64,000 bases of DNA from Serinibacter arcticus (GTDB lineage: Bacteria; Actinomycetota; Actinomycetes; Actinomycetales; Beutenbergiaceae). Position 1 is the stretch's first letter; each line of letters starts with the position of its first letter. The translations under genes and the position numbers were made by a program. The notes beneath the pieces are model-generated. The model ran no database searches and was not told the origin of the DNA. It saw only the letters and a program-made list of their open reading frames with translations. Shown piece by piece: positions 35,085-44,356 of this stretch. The stretch covers positions 3,534,001-3,598,000 of the forward strand of contig NZ_PYHR01000002.1 of assembly GCF_003121705.1 (NCBI RefSeq), given 5' to 3'.

Positions 35085-36326
35085 GTGGTCCGCACGTCCC
35101 CCCGGCACCGACTGGCCCTCGTGCTCGCCCTGGTCCTGGCCGGGACCCTCGGCCTCGCCCTCCCGACCGCTCCGGCCTCGGCCGTACCGGTGGCCGACGG
35201 TGTCTACGCCATCGAGCACACCGGGGAGATCTACCGGGTGAGCGCGGGCACGGCCCGCCACCTGACCTACTCCGAGTGGGTGGATCTCGGTCGCCCCTCC
35301 CCGCAGCCCGCCCCCACGAGCTACGTCGGCTACGCGTGGAGCACCGGGATCTCCTCAGTGACCCGCTGGGACCCCGATGTGCCGGCCTCGTGGACGTGGC
35401 GTCAGGTCGGGTACGACGCCTGGGTGCGCGTCGGACGGCCCTCGCCGGCCGCCGTCGGCTGGGTCGAGGGGTCCTACGTCTACCGGTGGGCGACCAACGA
35501 CCAGATCGGTGTGATCGCCCCCGACGGCACCTACCGCTGGCTGACGCCGGCCGAGTGGGCGGCGATGGGGCACCGCGCCCCCGACGTCCGTCGCAACGAG
35601 GGATTCGTCTCCCTCACGTGGGGCCCCGAGATCTTTCGGATGACCGACCTGGCCAGCGGCCGCGGCGAACCGCTGGACTACGCGGGCTGGCGTCGCGAGA
35701 ACTTCCCGACGCCCCGGCCGGTGACGGCGCTCGCGGACCACCGGTACGAGCGCTACTCGACCCAGAGCTCGATCTGGTACGCGGGTCCGATGGTGCAGCG
35801 CGAGATCAGCCACGCCGAGTGGTCGGCCGTCGGTCGCCCCGCCCCGACCGTGCTGCCCGCGGGGGCGTCCTCCCCGTGGCCGGCCGGTCGCCCCGCGCCG
35901 TACTCGGGCCAGTACCGCGCGGAGAACGGACGGATCGACGGGGAGATGTGCGTCATCCCGTTCATGCCCACCCACCGCATCCACTGCCGGGCGCTGAACG
36001 ACCTCGTCGGGTTCAACCGCGCCTACTCCGCGCGGTTCGGGACCGACCTCCCCATCGACGACTGGCGGTACTCCACCTACCGGACCCAGGCGGACCAGCA
36101 GGTCGTGCTCGACACGATCACCGCCCCGATCGTCGCGGCCGTCGGCACGTCACCGCACGGCTGGGGGCTCGCGATCGACTTCCTCGAGGGACCGCGGTAC
36201 GGGTTCGGCTCGACGATCCACACCTGGTTGCGGACCAACGGTCCGGCCTACGGCTGGGAGCTCATGCCGTGGCACCGCGAGGACGGTCGCTACAAGGAGT
36301 ACTGGCACTTCGACTACGTGCGGTGA
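35085..36326 (+). CDS. Secreted repeat protein with C-terminal M15 (VanY-like) peptidase domain
   Basis: 413 residues. Signal peptide (RLALVLALVLAGTLGLALPTAPASA), then five degenerate repeats of about 45 residues, most ending in W-x-x-(V/L/M)-G-(R/H)-x-(S/A)-P (for example EWVDLGRPSP, AWVRVGRPSP, EWAAMGHRAP, EWSAVGRPAP), over roughly residues 30-280. The C-terminal domain has YRTQADQQVVLD, the zinc motif SPHGWGLAIDF (H and D) and EYWHFDYV (second H), diagnostic of LD/DD-carboxypeptidases of the VanY/M15 group. GTG start at 35085 with AGGAGG six bases upstream. It probably trims peptidoglycan stem peptides, and the repeats may bind the wall. Confidence 0.85.
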   Translation: MVRTSPRHRLALVLALVLAGTLGLALPTAPASAVPVADGVYAIEHTGEIYRVSAGTARHLTYSEWVDLGRPSPQPAPTSYVGYAWSTGISSVTRWDPDVPASWTWRQVGYDAWVRVGRPSPAAVGWVEGSYVYRWATNDQIGVIAPDGTYRWLTPAEWAAMGHRAPDVRRNEGFVSLTWGPEIFRMTDLASGRGEPLDYAGWRRENFPTPRPVTALADHRYERYSTQSSIWYAGPMVQREISHAEWSAVGRPAPTVLPAGASSPWPAGRPAPYSGQYRAENGRIDGEMCVIPFMPTHRIHCRALNDLVGFNRAYSARFGTDLPIDDWRYSTYRTQADQQVVLDTITAPIVAAVGTSPHGWGLAIDFLEGPRYGFGSTIHTWLRTNGPAYGWELMPWHREDGRYKEYWHFDYVR

Positions 36327-36358
36327 GTCCCGTCCGACCGCCCGTCGTGTCGCCGCCG

Positions 36359-37225
36359 TCAGGCCCGCCGCTCGACCGTCACGAGCTCCGGCTGCTTGGG
36401 CTGACGGGTGTCACCGGACGACCTGCCCCGCAGCCGGCGCGTCGCCCACGGGTAGGCGTGCTCGCGGAACCAGGCGGCGTCCGAGGTCACGCGGTCGCGC
36501 ACCGGCACGACCAGCGGCGTCAGCGGGTCGTCCCACGCGGCGTCGTCTGGCTCCTGGCCCAGGCCGACCAGGGCCGCCTGCGCCACCCGCCGGTGGCCGT
36601 CCGCGACGAGGTGGATGCGATCGCCGCTCCACATCCGCAGGTCGTGCAGGCTCCGCATGCCCCACACGTCGAGCACCATCGCGTCGTGGCGGCGCGCGAT
36701 CGACCAGATGTGGGAGTTGAAGATGCCCACGCGTGTGCGGGTGGAGGAGATGAGCATCGACCCCTTGGCGTCGACGCCGGTCGCGAGCAGCACGGCGATC
36801 CCCGCCTCGCGCAGCCGTACGACGGCGTCCTCGAGCCGGTCGGCGATCGCGTCGACGTCGACCGAGGGCCGCAGGATGTCGTTGCCGCCGGCGATCAGCG
36901 AGACGAGGTCCGGCTCCAGCTCGAGCGCCACGGGGACCTGCTCCGTCACGACGGCGGGGAGCAGCTTCCCCCGGACGGCCAGGTTCGCGTAGCGGACGGA
37001 CTCGCCCTCGGGCCGCCGGTCGGCGAGGTGGCCGGCGAGCAGGTCGGCCCAGCCGCGCAGGTGCAGCCAGCGCGTCTCGGGCGCGTGCGGGTTCGCCGTC
37101 GCCCAGGCGGACATCTCGGGATCGGGACGGGCGTCGTCGTCGACGACGTCCCACAGGCCCTCGGTGAAGGAGTCGCCCAGCGCGACGTAGGAGGACCAGG
37201 GAGCAGGTGCGGTCATGCCCGCCAT
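36359..37225 (-). CDS. SGNH/GDSL-family hydrolase
   Basis: 288 residues. Block I nucleophile in YVALGDSFTEGLWD, block II glycine near NLAVRGKLL, block III GGNDI and the catalytic Asp/His in SGDRIHLVADGH. No signal peptide, so probably a cytoplasmic esterase or lipase; substrate unknown. Two in-frame ATGs (37225 and 37216) are possible and neither has a good ribosome site. It follows ung by eight bases on the same strand and is likely co-transcribed. Confidence 0.85.
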   Translation of the reverse strand: MAGMTAPAPWSSYVALGDSFTEGLWDVVDDDARPDPEMSAWATANPHAPETRWLHLRGWADLLAGHLADRRPEGESVRYANLAVRGKLLPAVVTEQVPVALELEPDLVSLIAGGNDILRPSVDVDAIADRLEDAVVRLREAGIAVLLATGVDAKGSMLISSTRTRVGIFNSHIWSIARRHDAMVLDVWGMRSLHDLRMWSGDRIHLVADGHRRVAQAALVGLGQEPDDAAWDDPLTPLVVPVRDRVTSDAAWFREHAYPWATRRLRGRSSGDTRQPKQPELVTVERRA

Positions 37226-37232
37226 GGTGGCA

Positions 37233-37910
37233 CTAGGAGAGCCGCCAGTCGACGGGCGCCGCGCCCTGCTCCGCCAGGAGGGCGTTCACCCGGCTGAACG
37301 GTCGCGACCCGAAGAAGCCGGTCCGCGCCGACAGGGGGGAGGGGTGCGCGCTGGCGACGATCGGGGTCGAGCCGAGCATCGGCGTCAGGGACTGCGCGTC
37401 GCGGCCCCACAGCACGGCGACCAGCGGACCGCCGCGGGCCACGAGCGCCTCGATGGCCACCTGCGTGACCTCCTCCCAGCCCCGGCGACGGTGCGACCCC
37501 GCGGCGCCGGGCGCCACGGTCAGCACCCGGTTCAGCAGCAGCACGCCGGCGTCCGCCCACGGGCTCAGGTCCCCGGTGGCGGGTCGCGGCACCCCGAGGT
37601 CGCTCTCGAGCTCGGTGTAGATGTTCGCCAGCGACCGCGGGACGGGACGGACGTCCGGGGCGACGGAGAAGGAGAGCCCGACGGCGTGGCCGGGGGTCGG
37701 GTAGGGGTCCTGGCCGACGATCAGGACCCTGACGTCCGCCAGCGGACGCTCGAAGGCCCGCAGGACGTGCTCACCCGCCGGCAGGAAGCCGCGGCCGTGC
37801 GCGACGTCGTCGCGCAGCTGGTCCCCGAGGCGGCGGATCGTGGGTTCCACGGGAGCCAGGGCCTCGGCCCAGTCGGCGGCCACGAGCTCGGTCAGGGGTC
37901 GCGTCGGCAT
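37233..37910 (-). CDS. ung: Uracil-DNA glycosylase
   Basis: 225-residue family 1 UDG that removes uracil from DNA. Catalytic motif [18 protein letters not shown] with the water-activating aspartate, LLLNRVLTV, the uracil-contacting [10 protein letters not shown] and the DNA-intercalating loop HPSPLSA are all intact. Length is standard. ATG start at 37910. Divergent from the DUF3263 gene. Confidence 0.97.
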   Translation of the reverse strand: MPTRPLTELVAADWAEALAPVEPTIRRLGDQLRDDVAHGRGFLPAGEHVLRAFERPLADVRVLIVGQDPYPTPGHAVGLSFSVAPDVRPVPRSLANIYTELESDLGVPRPATGDLSPWADAGVLLLNRVLTVAPGAAGSHRRRGWEEVTQVAIEALVARGGPLVAVLWGRDAQSLTPMLGSTPIVASAHPSPLSARTGFFGSRPFSRVNALLAEQGAAPVDWRLS

Positions 37911-37970
37911 CCCCCGATCCTCGCAGCAGCCGGGCGAGCGGAGGCGAATGACACCCGTGTGCTTCGTGGC

Positions 37971-37976
37971 TAGACT
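37971..37976 (+). promoter_or_regulatory. -10 element TAGACT of the DUF3263 gene
   Basis: TAGACT, 55 bp before ATG 38032. Unlike many neighbours, this gene has a leader with an AGGAG ribosome site. Confidence 0.45.
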
Positions 37977-38031
37977 GACCGGGCACGTCGATCACCACCG
38001 TCCCGGCACCCACCGACCTCAGGAGCGTCCC

Positions 38032-38313
38032 ATGGCAGCAGTCGTCGCCCACGACGTCGAGGGCCTCACCGAGCGCGAGGCCGCGATCCTGGAGTTCGAG
38101 CGCGGCTGGTGGCGCCACGGCGGTGCCAAGGAGTCGGCGATCTCGGAGCTGTTCGGGATGACCGCGACGCGGTACTACCAGACCCTCAACGTGCTGATCG
38201 ACTCGCCCGACGCGCTGGCCGCCGACCCGATGCTGGTCAAGCGTCTCCGCCGCCTGCGCTCCGCCCGTCAGCAGAACCGTCAGGCGCGCCGCTTCGCCGA
38301 CGGGGCGCTCTGA
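38032..38313 (+). CDS. DUF3263 family protein
   Basis: 93 residues with the family signature LTEREAAILEFERGWWRHGGAKESAISELFGMTATRYYQTLNVLIDSP. Small, basic at its C-terminus and helix-turn-helix-like, hence probably DNA-binding; conserved across actinobacteria next to LytR_C proteins, as here. ATG 38032 with AGGAGC. Function not established. Confidence 0.93.
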   Translation: MAAVVAHDVEGLTEREAAILEFERGWWRHGGAKESAISELFGMTATRYYQTLNVLIDSPDALAADPMLVKRLRRLRSARQQNRQARRFADGAL

Positions 38314-38339
38314 GCGCTCTCGCCGGTTAGTCTCGAACC

Positions 38340-38953
38340 GTGCCCCAGGACGACTACGACTTCCCCGAGGACGAGTTCGACGTCCTCGGAAGCAACCGCA
38401 CCCGCAGGCCGTGCACCGCGCGCCTCGCCCCTGGTACCGGGTGTGGGGACCGCTCATCGCCGTCGTGATCATCGCCCCGCTCGTGGCCTACGGGCTCGTC
38501 TCGCTCGCGACGGGTGACGACGGGACGCCGGAGCAGTCGTCGCCCGAGACGTCCCAGGAGGCCGGCGAGACCGCGCCGCCCGAGGGTGAGGGCGAGGGAA
38601 CCGAGGCACCGGGTGAGACCGCCCCCGGTGAGGAGCCGACGGAGGAGCCCACCGCCGAGGAGCCCCCGCCGCCGCCGCTCGACCAGGAGGTCGCGGTGAG
38701 CGTGCTCAACGGCGCCTCGGTGCAGGGCCTCGCCGGACAGGTCGGCGAGACCCTCGCCGAGGCCGGCTGGACCGGCGCGACGACCGGGAACTACCAGTCG
38801 GCGCAGCCGGAGATCTCCACGATCTTCTACGCCGACCCCGACCTCCTCGACGAGGCCCAGGCGCTCGGCGAGCTCCTGGGGATCGGGAACGTCGTCGAGC
38901 TCGGCGACGTGCCGAGCATCACCGTGGTGCTGCGCCCCGACTTCGTGGGCTGA
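38340..38953 (+). CDS. LytR_C domain membrane protein, frameshifted
   Basis: About 204 residues once repaired. GTG 38340 lies six bases after TAGTCT (leaderless). The first frame reads VPQDDYDFPEDEFDVLGSNR, typical of these proteins, then goes wrong; one extra C in CCC at 38401-38403 gives NRTPQAVHRAPRPWYRVW and joins the second frame. That frame has a transmembrane helix (LIAVVIIAPLVAYGLVSLA), an acidic Pro/Glu linker and the LytR_C domain (VAVSVLNGASVQGLAGQVGE...). Probably an envelope-associated protein; the role is unknown. Confidence 0.85.
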
Positions 38954-39029
38954 CCCCGGTCGTCGACCGTCCGGCCCGGGTGGGGTCGTCGTCGGGGACG
39001 CTGTTTGGCGTCGAGGGTGACCGACGACT

Positions 39030-39035
39030 TACGGT
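39030..39035 (+). promoter_or_regulatory. -10 element TACGGT of mqo
   Basis: TACGGT six bases before ATG 39042; candidate -35 TTGGCG at 39005-39010. Leaderless spacing. Confidence 0.5.
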
Positions 39036-39041
39036 GGACCC

Positions 39042-40508
39042 ATGCCCGCTCCGCGCAACGACGCCCCGGTCGACTACGCCCTCGTCGGTGGTGGGGTCAT
39101 GAGCGCCACGCTCGCGATCCTCCTCACCGAGCTCGACCCCGATGCGACGATCCACGTCTACGAGCGCCTCGTCGAGCCCGCGCAGGAGAGCTCCGACCCC
39201 TGGCGCAACGCCGGTACCGGCCACGCCGCGCTGTGCGAGCTCAACTACACGCCCGAGCGGGCCGACGGCAGCATCGACATCACCAAGGCGATCGCGGTCA
39301 ACGAGCAGTTCAAGGCCTCGCGCGAGCTGTGGGACCACCTCGCCGACTCCGGCGCCCTGCCGGACGGGACGACGTTCGTCAGCCCCGTCCCGCACATGAC
39401 CTTCGTCAGCGGGACCGAGGGCGTGGACTACCTGCGCCGACGCCACGAGGCGCTCGCCGCCCACCCCAACTTCGCCGACATGGTCTACACCGAGGACCCC
39501 GAGGTCGTGCGCGACTGGGCCCCGCTGCTGGCCGAGGGCCGACTGAGCAGCGAGCCGATCGCCGCGACCCGCTCCGACGCCGGGACCGACGTCGACTTCG
39601 GCTCGCTGACCCGCCAGCTGCTCGAGGCCGCGCAGGCGCGCGGCGTCGTCGTGCACACGAGCGTGCAGGCGTCGTCCGTGACGCGCGGCCCGCACGGCTG
39701 GAAGATCCGCCTGCGCGACAACGCCTGGACCCCGCTCGGCGAGCGCCGCACGGCGCACGCCCGGTTCGTCTTCGTCGGGGCCGGCGGCGGCGCGCTGCGC
39801 CTGCTCCAGACCACCGGCATCCCGGAGATCAAGGGCTTCGCCGGCTTCCCGATCTCGGGCCAGTTCCTGCGCACGTTCGACCCCGAGCTCGTGGCCCGCC
39901 ACCAGGCGAAGGTCTACGGCAAGGCCGAGGTCGGCGCCCCGCCGATGTCCGTGCCGCACCTGGACACCCGCGTCGTCGACGGCCGCACCGCGCTGATGTT
40001 CGGCCCGTTCGCGGGCTTCAGCCTCAAGTTCCTCGCGTTCGGCTCGCCGCTCGACGCGCTCAAGACGATCCGGCCGGGCAACGTCCTGCCGCTGCTCGCC
40101 GTCGCCCGCGACAACCTCGACCTGGTGAAGTACCTGGTCAAGGAGCTGCTCGCGACGCCGGCCGCCAAGCTGCGCACGCTGCGGAAGTTCTTCCCCGACG
40201 CCGAGCGCTCGCGCTGGACCATGATCACCGCCGGGCAGCGGGTGCAGGTCATCCGGCCCGACGCCCGTCGCACCGGTGTGCTGCAGTTCGGCACGGAGGT
40301 CATCACGGCGGCGGACGGCTCCGTCGCCGGGCTCCTCGGCGCGTCCCCGGGCGCCTCGACCGCCGCGTTCGCGATGGCGCAGGTGATCGAGCGCTGCTTC
40401 GGCGACGAGCACCCCGAGTGGGTCGGGCGGCTGCACGAGATCATGCCGAGCCTCGCGCGTGCCGGGTCGGGCTCGCGCGACCCCGCCAAGCCCGCCGGGC
40501 CGGTCTAG
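39042..40508 (+). CDS. mqo: Malate:quinone oxidoreductase
   Basis: 488-residue FAD enzyme oxidising malate to oxaloacetate with electrons to quinone. YALVGGGVMSATLAILLTELDP is the FAD-binding start; DPWRNAGTGHAALCELNYTPE, HMTFVSGTEGVDYLRRR and LFGPFAGFSLKFL-type sequence (MFGPFAGFSLKFLAFGS) are family-specific. ATG start at 39042. The stop interleaves with the convergent GH15-like gene (four-base overlap), leaving no separate terminator. Confidence 0.95.
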   Translation: MPAPRNDAPVDYALVGGGVMSATLAILLTELDPDATIHVYERLVEPAQESSDPWRNAGTGHAALCELNYTPERADGSIDITKAIAVNEQFKASRELWDHLADSGALPDGTTFVSPVPHMTFVSGTEGVDYLRRRHEALAAHPNFADMVYTEDPEVVRDWAPLLAEGRLSSEPIAATRSDAGTDVDFGSLTRQLLEAAQARGVVVHTSVQASSVTRGPHGWKIRLRDNAWTPLGERRTAHARFVFVGAGGGALRLLQTTGIPEIKGFAGFPISGQFLRTFDPELVARHQAKVYGKAEVGAPPMSVPHLDTRVVDGRTALMFGPFAGFSLKFLAFGSPLDALKTIRPGNVLPLLAVARDNLDLVKYLVKELLATPAAKLRTLRKFFPDAERSRWTMITAGQRVQVIRPDARRTGVLQFGTEVITAADGSVAGLLGASPGASTAAFAMAQVIERCFGDEHPEWVGRLHEIMPSLARAGSGSRDPAKPAGPV

Positions 40509-41878
40509 GACGCGCTGCCGATCGGCTGCCGTCCGGCTCCGGCCGGCTGGCGGTCGAGCTCGTCCAGCGTCAGCAGCACCAGCGCGCTCGACCAGACCAG
40601 GGGCGCGACCTGCGCCCCTGCGCCGTCGGGTCCGACCTTCTCGGGGACCGACCCCATCAGCGTGGTGTGCGCGGCGAGCCAGTCCAGCCGTTCGCGTGCC
40701 GCGGCGTCCTCGCCCAGGGTGGCGGACGTGAGCGCGTACAGCGCGGTCTGCGGCGTCCAGGAGTAGTGCGGCTCGCGCCACCCCTCGCCCGGCGCGAGCC
40801 CGCCCGCCGGTCGGGCCATGCCGCGCGCACTCAGCCGCCACGCGGTCTCCGCGCCGGGCAGGGCCTCGTCCTGGAACGGCGGCAGCGCCAGCGCGGTCGC
40901 CGCGTCCTGGTGCCGGCCGCCCGCGTGCCGCGGCCAGGTGGGGCCGAAGGCCGTCGCGACGGCGTCGCGCACCAGCGCGAGGCGCTCGCGGGTGGCCGTG
41001 GCCTCGCCGTCGCGCCCCGCGAGCTGCTGCAGCGTCGCGAGGGCGTCGAGCCCCGTGAGCACCGGGGCCGCGGTACCGAGCGTCAGGCGCGTCTCCGGCA
41101 GCTCCCAGTAGTCGGAGGAGACGTCCGGGAGGTGCCCGGGGGAGTCCGTCGCGCCCAGGAGCACGCCGGCGCTCGCCAACGTGATGCCCGCGAGGTCCTC
41201 GAGGACGGCGGGGACGTCCGACGGCGGGGCGAGCGCTGCCGTCTCCGCGCTCGCCCACAGCAGCCAGGCCGCGCCGTCCAGCTGCGGGCCGCGGTCGTCC
41301 GGCACGGTGCCGTCGAGGCGGTAGCGCGCGTGGAAGCCCTCGGCGGTGACCTCGACGTCGTCGAAGAACCCCAGGACGGCGACGGCGTCGGCCACGTGCC
41401 CGGTGCGGGCGAGGGTGACGGCGGCGAACGCCGCGTCACGCGGCCAGACGTAGCGCCAGGCGCCGGTGGGCGCGGCGAACGGGGCGCGGACGTCGCCGTC
41501 GGGCGTGTGCGTGGCGGTGTAGAGGTCGAGCAGGGCGTCCCGGCCCAGGTCCGCGTGCGGGCCGCCCTCGCCGGGGACGGAGCCGGCCGCGAGCCAGTCG
41601 CGCTGCCGCTGCGCCTCGGCCGTCGCCGCCGCGCGCTCGGCGTCGGTCGCCTCCGGTCCCGGCGCGAGCACGCGGGAGCCGGGCAGGAGGTCGGGGGCGG
41701 TGCCCGGGCGGACGACGACGACGGCGCCGCTCACCTCGCCGTCGCTCTCGGTCCACGTGTGGACCGCACCCTCCGACGCGAGAACCACCGAGGGAGCGCC
41801 GGCGGGGCCGAGGCTCGCGCCCGCCGTGAGCACGGCGGTCAGCCCCAGCACGACGAGGGACGGACCGCGGCGCTGCAC
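40505..41878 (-). CDS. Exported GH15-like (glucoamylase/glucodextranase-type) protein
   Basis: 457 residues. N-terminal signal sequence (LVVLGLTAVLTAGASLGPAGA), then an (alpha/alpha)6-barrel-type domain with WRYVWPRDAAFAAVTLARTGH (the GH15 substrate-site motif), GAWLLWA-type helix starts, and HYSWTPQTALYALTSA near the C-terminus. The fold and WPRD motif support GH15, but I cannot place both catalytic glutamates with confidence, so activity on alpha-glucans is likely rather than shown. GTG start at 41878, six bases after CACGAT. Confidence 0.72.
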   Translation of the reverse strand: MQRRGPSLVVLGLTAVLTAGASLGPAGAPSVVLASEGAVHTWTESDGEVSGAVVVVRPGTAPDLLPGSRVLAPGPEATDAERAAATAEAQRQRDWLAAGSVPGEGGPHADLGRDALLDLYTATHTPDGDVRAPFAAPTGAWRYVWPRDAAFAAVTLARTGHVADAVAVLGFFDDVEVTAEGFHARYRLDGTVPDDRGPQLDGAAWLLWASAETAALAPPSDVPAVLEDLAGITLASAGVLLGATDSPGHLPDVSSDYWELPETRLTLGTAAPVLTGLDALATLQQLAGRDGEATATRERLALVRDAVATAFGPTWPRHAGGRHQDAATALALPPFQDEALPGAETAWRLSARGMARPAGGLAPGEGWREPHYSWTPQTALYALTSATLGEDAAARERLDWLAAHTTLMGSVPEKVGPDGAGAQVAPLVWSSALVLLTLDELDRQPAGAGRQPIGSAS

Positions 41879-41956
41879 CCGGCCATCGTGCCAGACCGTG
41901 GTGTGACGGCCGGCACGCCCCGAGAACCGCCGACCGTCGGTCGGTCCGCGCGGTCC

Positions 41957-41962
41957 TAGGGT
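41957..41962 (+). promoter_or_regulatory. -10 element TAGGGT of a leaderless gene
   Basis: TAGGGT followed by GGAGAG and then ATG 41969. Confidence 0.5.
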
Positions 41963-41968
41963 GGAGAG

Positions 41969-43444
41969 ATGAGCAGGGACGTGGTGGACGTCGTCGTGGT
42001 CGGTTCGGGTCCGAACGGGCTCGCGGCCGCCGTCACGATGGCACGGGCAGGCCTGAGCGTGCGCGTGTACGAGGGGCAGCCGACGATCGGCGGTGGGGCC
42101 AGGACGGCCGACCTGGGACTGGCGCCCGGCGTCGTGCACGACATCTGCTCGGCCGTCCACCCGATGGCGCTGGCGAGCCCGTTCCTGCGCGAGCTCGACC
42201 TCCCGGCGCGCGGCGTCCAGCTCGCCGTCCCCGAGGTCTCCTACGCCCAGCCGCTGGACGACGGCCGCGCGGGACTGGCCTGGCACGACCTCGAGCTCAC
42301 GGTCGACGGGCTCGGGAGCGACGGCCCTGCCTGGCGCTCGCTCATGACGCCGCTGGTCGAGAACAGCGAGGCCGTCGTCGCGCTGGCGATGGGTGACAAG
42401 CGCTCGGTTCCGCGCGAGGTGCTCTCGCCGTCGGGCGTGCGCAGCGCCCTCGCCTTCGCCTCCGCGCTGCTGGAGCAGGGCACGCGCGCCTGGGACCTGC
42501 GGTTCTCGGGCGAGGTCGCCCCGGCGCTCCTCACGGGGGTCGCGGCGCACGGCATCGCGATGATGCCCGGTCTGGCCCCCGCGGGCACGGCCCTGCTGCT
42601 CGGCAGCCTCGCGCACGTCGGCGGGTGGCCGATCCCGGTCGGCGGGACGCAGTCGATCACCGACGCGCTCGTGGCGGACCTCGTGGCGCACGGCGGCGAC
42701 CTCGTCCCCGACCACCCGATCTCCGACTACCGCCAGCTGCCGAGGGCGCGCGCCTACTTCATGGACACCTCCCCGCGGGCCCTCGCCTCGATCTGGGGCG
42801 ACCGGCTGCCGGCGGGCGTGCGCCGCGGCCTGGAGGACTTCCGCTACGGCGACGGCGCCGCGAAGGTCGACTTCGTGCTCAGCGAGGCCGTGCCGTGGCA
42901 GGCGGAGGGAGTCTCACGGGCCGGCACGGTCCACGTCGGCGGGACGCGGCCGGAGATGGCGCTGGCCGAGCACGAGGTCTCCCGGGGGCGGCACGCCGAG
43001 CGGCCGATGGTGCTCGTCAGCGACCCGAGCGAGCCCGACCCGTCCCGGCGCGTGGACGGACTCAGCCCGCTGTGGACCTACGCCCACGTCCCGAACGGCT
43101 CCGACGTCGACCCCACCGAGGCGGTCACCGCGCAGATCGAGCGCTTCGCGCCGGGCTTCCGCGACGTCGTCGTCGCCTCGCACGCGGTGCCCGCGTCGCG
43201 GATGGCCGACCACAACGCCAACTACATCGGCGGCGACATCGCGGCCGGGGCCATCACGATCTACCGCATGGTGGCGCGTCCGCGCCTGAGCTGGAACCCG
43301 TACGACGTCGGGATCCCCGGCGTCGCGCTGTGCTCCGCCTCCACGCCGCCCGGGCCGGGCGTGCACGGCATGTCTGGCTGGTTCTCGGCCAGGCGTCTGC
43401 TGCGGACGCGGTTCGGGATGTCGGCGCCGTCGCTGGCGCCCTGA
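41969..43444 (+). CDS. Phytoene-desaturase-like NAD(P)/FAD oxidoreductase
   Basis: 491 residues. The FAD-binding start VVVGSGPNGLAAAVTMARAGL and YEGQPTIGGGARTADL are typical of the CrtI/FAD-oxidoreductase superfamily (COG1233); the C-terminal ending PGPGVHGMSGWFSARRLL is the conserved FAD-contact region. There is no carotenoid gene cluster nearby, so a carotenoid substrate is not supported; many such actinobacterial proteins are uncharacterised. ATG start at 41969 from the leaderless promoter spacing. Confidence 0.82.
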   Translation: MSRDVVDVVVVGSGPNGLAAAVTMARAGLSVRVYEGQPTIGGGARTADLGLAPGVVHDICSAVHPMALASPFLRELDLPARGVQLAVPEVSYAQPLDDGRAGLAWHDLELTVDGLGSDGPAWRSLMTPLVENSEAVVALAMGDKRSVPREVLSPSGVRSALAFASALLEQGTRAWDLRFSGEVAPALLTGVAAHGIAMMPGLAPAGTALLLGSLAHVGGWPIPVGGTQSITDALVADLVAHGGDLVPDHPISDYRQLPRARAYFMDTSPRALASIWGDRLPAGVRRGLEDFRYGDGAAKVDFVLSEAVPWQAEGVSRAGTVHVGGTRPEMALAEHEVSRGRHAERPMVLVSDPSEPDPSRRVDGLSPLWTYAHVPNGSDVDPTEAVTAQIERFAPGFRDVVVASHAVPASRMADHNANYIGGDIAAGAITIYRMVARPRLSWNPYDVGIPGVALCSASTPPGPGVHGMSGWFSARRLLRTRFGMSAPSLAP

Positions 43445-43447
43445 GCC

Positions 43448-44356
43448 TCAGGCCGGGCGGCGCGCGCGCAGGAAGGGCAGCCGTTCGAGCGGCAGGAACG
43501 CCGCCCAGCACACGACCGTGGGCAGGAAGTGGATGCCGAGCGACAGGAACGTCGCGAGGTGGAAGAGGATGAACGTGGAGATGGCGACGTAGAGCCAGCG
43601 CCCCCGCAGCCACAGCACCACCGGTGAGAACAGCTCGATGAGGTACAGACCCCACTGACCGACGATCAGCAGCCACGGGTACTCGAGCGTCCACCGGATG
43701 AGCGGCGAGCCGCGCCGCATGATCGCCCACACGAACACGGCGCTGTTGGCCCAGCCGGCCGGGCTGCCGGCCCGCATCCACTTGAGGATCGCCGAGCCGA
43801 AGTAGGTCGCCACGACGGCGAGCTGGATCGCGCGCAGCGCCCAGCCGGCCGCCTGCGACGGCGTGTGGTCGCGCAACCGGGTGACGCCCGCCGTCGGGAG
43901 CACGGTGACCGCGACCATGAGGGCGAGGTGGTCGTGGCTGATGTAGCCGAACCCCTGGGAGTTGAGCATCCAGAGCCAGAACCCCAGCGCTACCGCGATA
44001 CCGGTGGTCCGCTGCAGGCGCCCGAGCACGACCGCGACGACGGCCGCCACGCACGAGGCCAGGAGCAGCCACAGGAGGACGGTGCCCTGCGTCGGTGTCA
44101 GCGGCGGGATCGCCAGTGCCCGGGAGAGCCAGGTGGGGCGGTACAGGTCGGGGACGTAGCCGTGCGGGACGACGCTGGTGCGCACCCACAGCACGTCGAG
44201 GACCACGAACGCGTAGATGAGGATGCGGAAGGCCGCCACCCGCGCGAGCGGGACGGGTGCGAGGAACCAGTCGAGGCCGGCGCGCAGCCCGCGGCGGACG
44301 GGGGAGCGGTCGCGGGGCGACGAGGAGACGGCGACGGCGTCGGACGCGGTGGTCAC
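43448..44356 (-). CDS. HTTM-domain (vitamin K gamma-carboxylase-like) membrane protein
   Basis: 302 residues with several transmembrane helices and the HTTM pattern: PVPLARVAAFRILIYAFVV, SHDHLALMVAVTVL, AVVATYFGSAILKWM, GQWGLYLIELFSPVVLWL and FHLATFLSLGIHFLP. Homologous in fold to the membrane part of vitamin-K-dependent gamma-glutamyl carboxylase; the bacterial function is unknown. GTG start at 44356 overlaps the stop of the preceding small gene by four bases, so the two are coupled. Confidence 0.85.
   Translation of the reverse strand: MTTASDAVAVSSSPRDRSPVRRGLRAGLDWFLAPVPLARVAAFRILIYAFVVLDVLWVRTSVVPHGYVPDLYRPTWLSRALAIPPLTPTQGTVLLWLLLASCVAAVVAVVLGRLQRTTGIAVALGFWLWMLNSQGFGYISHDHLALMVAVTVLPTAGVTRLRDHTPSQAAGWALRAIQLAVVATYFGSAILKWMRAGSPAGWANSAVFVWAIMRRGSPLIRWTLEYPWLLIVGQWGLYLIELFSPVVLWLRGRWLYVAISTFILFHLATFLSLGIHFLPTVVCWAAFLPLERLPFLRARRPA

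Noticed and set aside
41969-43444. A carotenoid biosynthesis cluster
   Set aside because: Only one desaturase-like gene; no phytoene synthase, GGPP synthase or cyclase nearby.
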